Below are positions 25,723 through 33,557 of a DNA stretch of 38,335 nt, piece after piece. Made by a program: the position numbers and the translations under genes. The DNA lies in contig JAFXHF010000012.1 in the NCBI GenBank assembly GCA_017536545.1, positions 1 through 38,335 of the forward strand, given 5' to 3'. Source of the DNA: a bacterium. Lineage in GTDB: Bacteria > Cyanobacteriota > Vampirovibrionia > Gastranaerophilales > Gastranaerophilaceae. The stretch's first letter is position 1; the number at the start of each line of letters is the position of its first letter. The notes beneath the pieces were generated by a model, which was given only the letters and a program-made list of their open reading frames with translations, searched no databases and was not told the DNA's origin.

Positions 25723-25752
25723 CACTTGAATTCAATAGAAAAGCTTTTTTTA

Positions 25753-25974
25753 CTACGACTTTTCAGTTAATAAATAATCAATAGATTTATTATAAAATTT
25801 TGCAAATTTATAGGCATTAGAAAGTGAAATTTTATGCTTGCCACTTTCTACATTAGAAACATAAACAGAACTAAAATCCAATTTCTCGGCAACTGTTTCC
25901 TGCGTCAAACCCAATTTAATGCGTTCTAGCTTAATATTTAAACCAAAAGTAATTAATAAATCTTCTTTATTCAT
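25753..25974 (-). CDS. XRE/Cro-CI family transcriptional regulator
   Basis: A 73-residue protein that is essentially a single helix-turn-helix domain. The pattern FGLNIKLERIKLGLTQETVA, then EKLDFSSVYVSNVESGKHKI and LSNAYKFAKFYNKSIDYLLT is the canonical HTH_3 fold, with recognition helix around SSVYVSNVESG. It lacks a sensor domain, so it may be a simple repressor or the antitoxin-like partner of something not present. It reads away from the pilin-like gene at 26060 across an 85-base region with a palindrome at the pilin promoter, a plausible target. Confidence 0.88.
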   Translation of the reverse strand: MNKEDLLITFGLNIKLERIKLGLTQETVAEKLDFSSVYVSNVESGKHKISLSNAYKFAKFYNKSIDYLLTEKS

Positions 25975-25991
25975 AGTTTAATTTTATAATC

Positions 25992-26039
25992 TTGACTTTA
26001 AGTTTCCAATCACCTATAGTATAAATATATAAACTATAG
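25992..26039 (+). promoter_or_regulatory. Promoter of the pilin-like gene with overlapping palindrome
   Basis: TTGACT (25992-25997) and TATAGT (26015-26020) are 17 bases apart. An inverted repeat CTATAGT (26014-26020) / ACTATAG (26033-26039) overlaps the -10 box and start point, the position expected for a repressor operator next to the divergent XRE gene. Confidence 0.65.
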
Positions 26040-26059
26040 ATTAAATTAGGGGATAAAAA

Positions 26060-26782
26060 ATGAGAAAAGCGTTCACTTTAGCAGAAGTATTAATTACACT
26101 TGGGATAATCGGTGTTGTTGCAGCAATGACAATACCTAACCTGATAAGCAACATTAACGGAGCTAAATACAGAAACCAATTTAAGAAAGCTATGTCAACA
26201 TTAAGCCAAGCTGCCAGAATGAACCAGGCTCAATTTGAATGGGATTATGCTGGAATTTCAAGCACCTGCGGAAATAATGCTCAAACTCAAACCCCTGAAA
26301 CACATTCAACAGTTTGTGCTATTTTTAATGCAAACTTAACAGGTGCAACATTTTATAACTCTGCAAGTGATATAAAAACTAAAGATGGAACAGCATATTC
26401 GATTACAAGCAATTATGCATCTTCTCGAGGCTTTAATCCATCAAACATGCACGCTTACCAACTTGCAGATGGGACAATCATAGCAATATCCAAAAGTATG
26501 GGATTACAACCATGTACACTTGACATTGGGAAAAGATTAGAAGACTCATATAGCACAGATGGTAATATGCGTTGGTGTTTTGGATGGATTGACGTAAATG
26601 GAACAGCATTACCAAATAAAGAGGTTAATTGCACCTCAGGTAGCAATTCCGTATTACAAAACACCTGCATAGTAAAAAATAACGTTAAGGATTTAACTGA
26701 TATATTTCCTATTAGACTTCACGATGGCATAGTCGAGCCAGTTACGGCTGCTGGTCGATACATATTAAAAACTGCAAAATAA
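26060..26782 (+). CDS. Type IV pilin/pseudopilin-like protein
   Basis: A 240-residue protein with a class III (prepilin) leader: MRKAFTLAEVLITLGIIGVV. The processing site is after A4, giving mature FTLAE with the conserved glutamate at +5. The -1 residue is Ala rather than the usual Gly. A single hydrophobic N-terminal helix is followed by a Thr/Asn/Ser-rich head domain with six or more cysteines (for example SSTCGNN, STVCAIF, PCTLDI, RWCFGW, NCTSG, NTCIV), likely disulfide-linked. It may be a major or minor pilin or a type II secretion pseudopilin. No assembly genes are nearby, so it depends on machinery encoded elsewhere. AGGGGAT precedes the ATG. Confidence 0.87.
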   Translation: MRKAFTLAEVLITLGIIGVVAAMTIPNLISNINGAKYRNQFKKAMSTLSQAARMNQAQFEWDYAGISSTCGNNAQTQTPETHSTVCAIFNANLTGATFYNSASDIKTKDGTAYSITSNYASSRGFNPSNMHAYQLADGTIIAISKSMGLQPCTLDIGKRLEDSYSTDGNMRWCFGWIDVNGTALPNKEVNCTSGSNSVLQNTCIVKNNVKDLTDIFPIRLHDGIVEPVTAAGRYILKTAK

Positions 26783-26845
26783 ATATTTACCCTAAAAACC
26801 GTTTGTGCTATTCTTTAGGAAAAGATAATAGATGAGGGACATAAG

Positions 26846-28087
26846 ATGGGACAAACTTTAGTAGAAAAAATTATATCAAATCACGCAGGAAAAGAAGTTA
26901 AAGCTGGTGAATTAGTTATTGCAAACGTTGATGTTTGTGCAGTTCAAGATGGTACTGGACCTTTAACGGTACAAGAATTTAAAAAACTTGGAAAAGAAAA
27001 ACTACACAATCCAGAACGTACAATTCTTTTCATCGACCACGCTTCGCCTAGTCCTAAAAAAGAATTATCAAACATGCACACTATCCTAAGAGATTTTTCT
27101 AAGGAATATGGTGCAGTTTTATCAGAAGTTGGTTCTGGAGTTTGTCACCAAAGACTTGTAGAAACATTTGTAAACCCAACAGAAATTCTAGTTGGAGCAG
27201 ATTCACACACTTGCACATCTGGGGCTTTAGGAGCATTTGCGACAGGTATGGGTTCAACCGACGTTGCTGTTGCCATGGCATTAGGTAAAACATGGTTAAA
27301 AGTTCCTCAAACCTTCAAAATCGTTGTAACTGGCAAATTTAACGAAGGAATTTGCTCAAAAGATTTAATGCTTCACTTAATCGGAATGATTGGTGCAGAT
27401 GGGGCTACATACAAGGCTTTAGAATTTTGTGGCGATACAATTGATAATATGTGCATGGCTGAACGCTTCACTCTTGCTAATATGGCTGTTGAAGCAGGTG
27501 CTAAATGCGGTTTGTTCGTTCCAGATGAAAAAACTAAAGAATATTTAGAATCTCGTGGTAGAGGAGATAAATTCCAAACTATCAAACCTGATACTGATGC
27601 TGTTTATGAAAGAGTAATTGAAATTGATGCGGCAACAATCGAGCATACAGTTTCTTGCCCACACACAGTTGATAACACAAAACTAGCAAAAGACTTAAAC
27701 GATATTAAAGTTCACCAAGTTTTCGTTGGCACATGTACTAACGGCCGTATTGAAGATATGAGAACTGTTGCAAACATTCTAAAAGGCAGAAAAGTTCACC
27801 CAGATGTTAGAATGCTAATCTGTCCAGCATCAAGAGATGTTTACAAACAAGCACTACAAGAAGGCTTGCTAGAAACATTTATCGATTCAAACGCAACAAT
27901 CTTACCACCTGGTTGTGGCCCTTGCGTTGGTATTCATGCCGGCATATTAGCTGACGAAGAAGTTTGTTTGACAACTCAAAACAGAAACTTCCAAGGTCGC
28001 CTAGGTAACACAAAAGGATACATTTATTTGTCGTCACCATACGTTGCAGCTTATTCTGCATTAAACGGTTATATTAGCAACAAATAA
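26846..28087 (+). CDS. leuC: 3-isopropylmalate/homoaconitate dehydratase large subunit (LeuC family)
   Basis: An aconitase-superfamily large subunit of 413 residues, the shorter type also common in archaea. The [4Fe-4S] ligands are C297 (VGTCTNGR), C357 and C360 (PPGCGPCVG). HASPSPKKELSNMH and GADSHTCTSGALGAFATGMG are family hallmarks. It isomerises 2-isopropylmalate to 3-isopropylmalate in leucine synthesis when paired with LeuD. No leuD, leuB or leuA lies beside it, so the small subunit must be elsewhere, and a related substrate (homoaconitate or a methylmalate) cannot be excluded. A GAGGGAC ribosome site supports the ATG. Confidence 0.88.
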   Translation: MGQTLVEKIISNHAGKEVKAGELVIANVDVCAVQDGTGPLTVQEFKKLGKEKLHNPERTILFIDHASPSPKKELSNMHTILRDFSKEYGAVLSEVGSGVCHQRLVETFVNPTEILVGADSHTCTSGALGAFATGMGSTDVAVAMALGKTWLKVPQTFKIVVTGKFNEGICSKDLMLHLIGMIGADGATYKALEFCGDTIDNMCMAERFTLANMAVEAGAKCGLFVPDEKTKEYLESRGRGDKFQTIKPDTDAVYERVIEIDAATIEHTVSCPHTVDNTKLAKDLNDIKVHQVFVGTCTNGRIEDMRTVANILKGRKVHPDVRMLICPASRDVYKQALQEGLLETFIDSNATILPPGCGPCVGIHAGILADEEVCLTTQNRNFQGRLGNTKGYIYLSSPYVAAYSALNGYISNK

Positions 28088-28098
28088 ATTATCTATCT

Positions 28099-29193
28099 CT
28101 ATCTGCGACGCTTACCACCTTCGTAGTTACCGCTAATAATTCTATTTTTGCCACCCAACAAATTTGGAGGTCCAAACACATCTTCCTTAACTTCTAAAGG
28201 TAGAGTATCAATTTTGTCCTGCAATTGAAGTTCCTTAAGCATTTCTCTACGTTGAGTTGACAAACTCTTATCAAATACTGTTGGATTTTCTCCAGTATGA
28301 GCTTTATAGGTTTTCAACAAAGCTTCAGCTTTTTTAGGATCTTCTTTCAATACTCGAACAATAGCCTTAGCTTCTGCTGGATAGAAACCTCGCATAAGAT
28401 CGTTAATAAATGACATATTTCCGCCACTTAATTTGTAAGCATCAACAAGAGCTTGCTCTATGAACTGGATTCTTTGGAATCTTTCCGGACCTAAATTTTT
28501 AACAATTTCGGCTAAAATTTCAGGAGCGTCACATTTACCAATACCTTCAGCAAAGTTATAGCCCCTTGTTGTTAAAATTTGAGATAACTCCATAGGACGA
28601 ACACTATTTACTTTTCTATAATGCTCATATTTTACAAGATTAAACTCATTAAGTCGGGCACTTTCATAATATTTTGCAAATTCTTTTTCTATTTTTTCAT
28701 CTTCCCAGCCCATATGTTTTTTATGCCATTCAGCATAACTTGCAAAGTGTTTTTTTCTAAAATTCTCTAGAGTGAAGTTTTTTGAAACATAGTCAAAATC
28801 ATATTCTACAACATCCACTTCTTTCATTTTCTTCATAAATTTTAAAACATTTTGTTGTTCTTTGGCTTCTAATGAACTTGTAGATTTTAAGAATGCAGTC
28901 ATTTCTTTTATTGATAAAGGTTCACCTTTTTGTAACCCAATTGCTAACAATTCTTTTACCACATCGGACTTACAAAGAGCTGTATCAAAATCACCAAAAG
29001 CTTTTGTTAAAGCTTTAATTTCTTCTGGATTAAATCTATATTCTCCCTTAGCTAATTGAGCAACCTCAAGATAGCGAGGAACCATTTCCATTTCTCTTGT
29101 TAATTCTTCAGCAGATTTAGATGCTGATTTCAAAACACGATTTGTAACATCACCTAAATATGATGTGATTTTTGTTGGGTTCAGTTTAACCAT
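28099..29193 (-). CDS. Helical soluble protein of unknown function
   Basis: A 364-residue protein, almost entirely predicted helical and highly charged, with no signal peptide or membrane helix. The first 60 residues include SASKSAEELTREMEMVPRYL. Several two-helix segments follow (for example IKALTKAFGDF, LSIKEMTAFLKSTSSLEAKE, AEAKAIVRVLKEDPKKAEAL), giving the impression of an alpha-solenoid. The last 20 residues are basic and glycine-rich (NRIISGNYEGGKRRR). A CAGGAG ribosome site precedes the ATG. It follows the GH13 gene by 84 bases but has its own promoter with the shared motif. I recognise no family. Confidence 0.78.
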   Translation of the reverse strand: MVKLNPTKITSYLGDVTNRVLKSASKSAEELTREMEMVPRYLEVAQLAKGEYRFNPEEIKALTKAFGDFDTALCKSDVVKELLAIGLQKGEPLSIKEMTAFLKSTSSLEAKEQQNVLKFMKKMKEVDVVEYDFDYVSKNFTLENFRKKHFASYAEWHKKHMGWEDEKIEKEFAKYYESARLNEFNLVKYEHYRKVNSVRPMELSQILTTRGYNFAEGIGKCDAPEILAEIVKNLGPERFQRIQFIEQALVDAYKLSGGNMSFINDLMRGFYPAEAKAIVRVLKEDPKKAEALLKTYKAHTGENPTVFDKSLSTQRREMLKELQLQDKIDTLPLEVKEDVFGPPNLLGGKNRIISGNYEGGKRRR

Positions 29194-29216
29194 TACAATA
29201 ACTCCTGTACTTTACC

Positions 29217-29267
29217 TACATAATGATTAAAAACATTTTATTAAAGTTATTTGCTATTTCATAACAA
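29217..29267 (-). promoter_or_regulatory. Promoter with shared upstream motif, copy 3 (gene 28099-29193)
   Basis: On the minus strand TTGTTATGAAATAGCAA (29267-29251) is followed after 28 bases by TATGTA (29222-29217), with TTTAAT as -35 17 bases before it. This is the same geometry as at 21398-21449. Confidence 0.6.
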
Positions 29268-29277
29268 AATGTAAAGC

Positions 29278-31020
29278 TTAGTGTTGCTTATAAACTTGTT
29301 TTGTATAGGTTTCAATGTATGGTGTATCGATCTCAAATACGTGAATTCTACCTGGAGCTAAATCCACAGCAATTTCACCTTTTGAAACTTGGAATTTACT
29401 TTCTTCACCATAAGCTGGTAATAAGTTATTCAATTTTTGATTTTCTTTTAATGTCGGTACTTGGACCTTACAAGCAACATTTCTATTTACGTTTTTATTA
29501 GCAAGAACAAGAAGTGTTTTACCGTGTCTATGACGAGCAAATGCAATCACTTGGTCTAGTTTATCTTTTTCTTTTTCAAGAACAATATATGAACCACGTT
29601 TTAGCACATGAGCATAATCATCTCTAAATTTCAATGCAGACTTCATAAATTGACCAATTTGCGGATCATTTCCACCAGGTTTTCTAGAGATATTAAAGAT
29701 ATCTAATTTGCCCCAGTGTGCTTCCATTTCATGGCAATCTGTCATTGTGTCTGTGGAGTATTGGTTTCTATAACTGTACTCATAATAATCCCCAGATTGG
29801 AAACCATCAACAAAATATGGGTTTATCATTGGTAATGTAACTTGAAGCCCTGTTGTCATATTACAGAAAATTTCGCCACCGTGAAACATCGGTGAAATAT
29901 CATCGTGAGTCGCAAATGAACCAATTAAGGATTTTCCACGCTCAACTCGATATGACATATTCAAGTTATCAATTACATAATCGTGTAAGTCCTTAGCAGA
30001 AGTCCATTCGTGGAAAATATGATATTGTCCATAATATGTATCAAAACCAGCACGAAGAGAATCCTCTGGTCTATCATATGGCATATTTGCTTGAGGGGAA
30101 GCATCTTCATATGTATAAGTTTCAGCTAACCATCCAAATTCAGGATCACGTTTTCTTGAATAAGGAATAATAATATCCCAAAACTCAACAGGTTTCGCTC
30201 TGGCTACATCAGCTCTTATACCATCAACACCAGCATCTATCATCAAATCAACAAACTTTCTATGATATTCCAAAAGTTCAGGATTTAAAGTTCTTTTACC
30301 TTCATCTTCCCATGGTTGGAACATTCTAATATCGTGCCAGCCTTGTGGTGTTTTAGCCATCCCGTTACGCTCTTTTGCCATTAATTCAGGTTTTGATACA
30401 TACAAATCATATGATGCACAACTTGGCAAATCTACCATTACCCTAATGTTTCTATCATGACAAGCTTCAACGAAAGCCTTAAATTGTTCAAAATCAGAAC
30501 GAGAATCATTCTTATCTATCAACATCGGATCTAATTTCAACAAATCTTCAGGTGCATAAACAGAACCCGCTATACCTTTTGCACTATTCTTACCAGGAGG
30601 ATTTATAGGTAACACGTGAAGAGTATTTATACCTAAATCTTTCATTTCATCAAGACGTTCAATGGCATTTAAGAACGTACCACATTGCTCCGAACCGTCA
30701 ATATATTCGTTGCCATTCACGTCTTTAGAATTAAATATCCTAGGAACAATAGCCATAATATTTGCACTATTTGTTAGCATTAAAGTTTTTAAATCATTTT
30801 TATAAGGCTTTTTAACTTCATCCGTTTCAGAAACTTTCGTAACTTCTGCAGGTTTATTTACTGCAACAGAATTCACCTTAGCAACATTATCCAAATACTG
30901 CGAAATTAAATTACCACCAAATGTAGGCTGAACAGAATGTGAAAATACAACTTGCTGATTTCTAGAAGCCAAAGCATATTGAGAGTTAAATTTATTTAAT
31001 GTCAAATTCTGTATATACAT
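29278..31020 (-). CDS. GH13 alpha-amylase-family enzyme without signal peptide, GlgE-like features
   Basis: A 580-residue protein with a (beta/alpha)8 GH13 catalytic domain from about 85 to 470 and a beta-rich C-terminal domain. The catalytic triad is recognisable: nucleophile D271 in GIRADVA (with R269), acid/base E300 in WLAETYTY, and D373 in FATHDD. Region I reads VMVDLPSCASYD, lacking the usual Asn-His. The segment after the nucleophile (KPVEFWD, then FGWLAETY and FHEW) resembles maltosyltransferase GlgE by eye, so an alpha-glucan transferase or hydrolase is likely. The N-terminal 80 residues are an unusual extension with VQPTFGGNL and no secretion signal. The start overlaps the stop of the upstream membrane-protein gene (TAATG), so the two are translationally coupled. 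Confidence 0.85.
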   Translation of the reverse strand: MYIQNLTLNKFNSQYALASRNQQVVFSHSVQPTFGGNLISQYLDNVAKVNSVAVNKPAEVTKVSETDEVKKPYKNDLKTLMLTNSANIMAIVPRIFNSKDVNGNEYIDGSEQCGTFLNAIERLDEMKDLGINTLHVLPINPPGKNSAKGIAGSVYAPEDLLKLDPMLIDKNDSRSDFEQFKAFVEACHDRNIRVMVDLPSCASYDLYVSKPELMAKERNGMAKTPQGWHDIRMFQPWEDEGKRTLNPELLEYHRKFVDLMIDAGVDGIRADVARAKPVEFWDIIIPYSRKRDPEFGWLAETYTYEDASPQANMPYDRPEDSLRAGFDTYYGQYHIFHEWTSAKDLHDYVIDNLNMSYRVERGKSLIGSFATHDDISPMFHGGEIFCNMTTGLQVTLPMINPYFVDGFQSGDYYEYSYRNQYSTDTMTDCHEMEAHWGKLDIFNISRKPGGNDPQIGQFMKSALKFRDDYAHVLKRGSYIVLEKEKDKLDQVIAFARHRHGKTLLVLANKNVNRNVACKVQVPTLKENQKLNNLLPAYGEESKFQVSKGEIAVDLAPGRIHVFEIDTPYIETYTKQVYKQH

Positions 31021-33557
31021 TATGCTTTAACCTCCTGATCTTTTTGTGGATTTTTCATTCTACCAAAGAAGAATTGAGCCAACAAAGTTACCCCAGCTAA
31101 AGCTGCTCCAAGCTTGCCAAATAAACTGAACCATTTACCACTATTAAAGCTTTGGTTTGCACGTTTAAAGAACATTTCATTAGGTGAACTACCCATCAAC
31201 AAGAATTTTGACCAAGATGAAGTAGATACTTGTTTTCCATCAACCAAGAAACTTGGTTTAACGAAATATTTATCGCCACCAAACACTTCTAATGCTTGTC
31301 TTCTATAGTTTTGGAATTCAGATAAAATTGAATCTTGAATTCTAGTTCGTGTATCAATATGAGGTTCTCCACCAAACATCAACTTCATAACTGATTGGTA
31401 GAATCCGTTATCGTTAGCTAGTTCTACAATTTCGCCTTCTTTATGCTTACCAAAATATTTATTAATAACTTTTCCACCTTGAACAACAATATCTGAATAG
31501 TCATCCATATTTGGAGAAGGATTACGTCTTTGCCAGAATTTTACAGCAAAATCTGAATTATGACCTTCTAATAAAGTAATCTTAGCAAGTTCGACTAATT
31601 CTTCTTTAACTTCCCTTGGATAACCTTTTAATAACTGAGTAACATCTTCTGAATGCGAAATTCTGTAGTACATATCAGCCAAATTCAAGAATCTGTAGAA
31701 CGAACTTTTAACACCTTTAACTCTATCTGCAACAAAATCAAATGCAATTTCTTTTGATGAAGTTTTAGCTATTCCTGGGAAACCAACAAGATTTTCTCTA
31801 AAGCTTTCAAAACCTAATTGTCTTAAAACCTCACCATATCCATCGTATGTTGAAATAACACGAGATTTATATAAATTTGTATTTGCATCTTGAGTCATAT
31901 CTAGAGATTTTACTCTACCTTGGATTGAAGATAACGCTCTTTCAATTTCACTAACAAATTTTGAATAAGCAGTTTTGTCTGCAGTTATAGACTCAAGCTT
32001 ACTTCTCAATACTTCACTAGCAATTTCACCATCTAATCTTGCTTTCTTAATTTCTTCTGGTGTGAAATTCATAGCTTTGAAAATAATTGATTCAGCTTCA
32101 TTCCAACCATTAGCAAGTGAAGTTTCAGGAGCTTGACCAGCTTTCATATAAGCAAATTTATCTAAAATAAATGTCTTTGCTTTGAATGAATTATTTTCAT
32201 TAGCTAGAGTTCTTAAAACTTTTATAATATTTTCATCAAGAATATTTGCACTTGTAGTTTTTAAAGATTGAACTAACGGAGAATCTGCACCGTGTTCAGC
32301 TGAGTGTACTAATTGTTTTGCTAAGAAATTCAATTTTCTTGCTGCTGGATGATTTGGATTTGCTCTGAGAAATTCTCGAACATTATTATCTAACAAATCT
32401 TGAATAATTTTAGTATGCTCAGAGAAATCATCATAAGCTCCACCTAACAAACTCTTAGCTGATAATGCTTGTTTGATAGAATCAGCATTTGGGATAATTC
32501 TAGCTAATTCATCTTCTGACAATGCTACAGTTTCGAAGGTAGATTTTAATGCACCTTGAATTCCTTCAATATTAGAATCTGTAAGTCTGAACTTGCCATC
32601 ACCTAACAACATTCTGTCCAAATCTCTTCTCAAGCCTTCTGATAACATATAATCTAAACCTTGAGAAAGATTATGATGAATAGCATCAACAATTTCTGGA
32701 GTTACAGCTTTTCCTGAATTTGCAGTTAAAATTTCATCTAAAGCTTTTATATTTTCCGTAAAATCAAACTTAGAAATTTCTTGAGTAAAGTTTGTCATCA
32801 AGTCATTTGCTTTTTTAGTTGTCCTTTGGTCAAGATATGCAGCCATTGGTTTTTCAAGAGCATTACACATTAAAGCACTCATTAATGGAGTAGCAACACC
32901 AGCTGTTAACATCCACAATGTATTATTCTGTAACGCTATTTTTCTCATTTTTTCTTGGATAAATTCACGTCTGTTTGGAATATCTTTAGGAACATTCAAT
33001 CTGTCACCAATTTTGTTTATTTCATCATCTGAATACAAATCCCATGGAATGAATTGGTGATCTTGATAGAACATTTTCTTTCTACCAAAACTATCTTCAT
33101 ATTCTTGACGGACATTAACACCGTGAATCAATTTAGCAGGTAATTGAATAAACAACTTAGGCCAAAAATCCATTGCAGCAAAGAAAGTACCTAAACCAAT
33201 AAATTCAAAAACTTTTGTCATTGGCGTTTGCTTTCTAGTAAACAAATAAGCAGCAATGGCCAAACCACCAAGTTTCATACCTACATCGTTCAAACGTCCC
33301 AATTCATGATCGTTTGCATCACCTTTTACAGCGTGCTTAAAAGCTTTCCAATCGTAATGTACATCTTTACGAAATTCAGATGGTAAATCCAAAAGACTTT
33401 TTCTTACTAATTTACCATTACTTGGCAAAGGTTTAATAAACGTACGATTAGATAATTCTTTATGAACATCAAACTCTCTAACAGCTTTATCTGAATGATA
33501 CTGCTGAGAAGCTGGATGTGAAGAAACGTATGACTGGATTAAATTCGTTGTTTTCAT
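31020..33557 (-). CDS. Large membrane-associated protein of unknown function, homologue of 33558-34601
   Basis: An 845-residue protein. Hydrophobic segments occur near residues 92-106 (GMKLGGLAIAAYLF), 115-130 (FEFIGLGTFFAAMDF), 215-230 (LWMLTAGVATPLMSALM) and 820-838 (LGAALAGVTLLAQFFFG). Between them lies a long helical, charged region of about 580 residues, presumably cytoplasmic. The N-terminal third shares an order of motifs with the preceding gene product: a KLFI..P.K...G segment, a WDL(Y/L) segment, then a hydrophobic segment before KP. The two therefore appear to be divergent homologues. The ATG directly follows the upstream TAG (TAGATG) and the stop overlaps the GH13 start, a tight three-gene unit. 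No enzymatic motif seen. Confidence 0.82.
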   Translation of the reverse strand: MKTTNLIQSYVSSHPASQQYHSDKAVREFDVHKELSNRTFIKPLPSNGKLVRKSLLDLPSEFRKDVHYDWKAFKHAVKGDANDHELGRLNDVGMKLGGLAIAAYLFTRKQTPMTKVFEFIGLGTFFAAMDFWPKLFIQLPAKLIHGVNVRQEYEDSFGRKKMFYQDHQFIPWDLYSDDEINKIGDRLNVPKDIPNRREFIQEKMRKIALQNNTLWMLTAGVATPLMSALMCNALEKPMAAYLDQRTTKKANDLMTNFTQEISKFDFTENIKALDEILTANSGKAVTPEIVDAIHHNLSQGLDYMLSEGLRRDLDRMLLGDGKFRLTDSNIEGIQGALKSTFETVALSEDELARIIPNADSIKQALSAKSLLGGAYDDFSEHTKIIQDLLDNNVREFLRANPNHPAARKLNFLAKQLVHSAEHGADSPLVQSLKTTSANILDENIIKVLRTLANENNSFKAKTFILDKFAYMKAGQAPETSLANGWNEAESIIFKAMNFTPEEIKKARLDGEIASEVLRSKLESITADKTAYSKFVSEIERALSSIQGRVKSLDMTQDANTNLYKSRVISTYDGYGEVLRQLGFESFRENLVGFPGIAKTSSKEIAFDFVADRVKGVKSSFYRFLNLADMYYRISHSEDVTQLLKGYPREVKEELVELAKITLLEGHNSDFAVKFWQRRNPSPNMDDYSDIVVQGGKVINKYFGKHKEGEIVELANDNGFYQSVMKLMFGGEPHIDTRTRIQDSILSEFQNYRRQALEVFGGDKYFVKPSFLVDGKQVSTSSWSKFLLMGSSPNEMFFKRANQSFNSGKWFSLFGKLGAALAGVTLLAQFFFGRMKNPQKDQEVKA

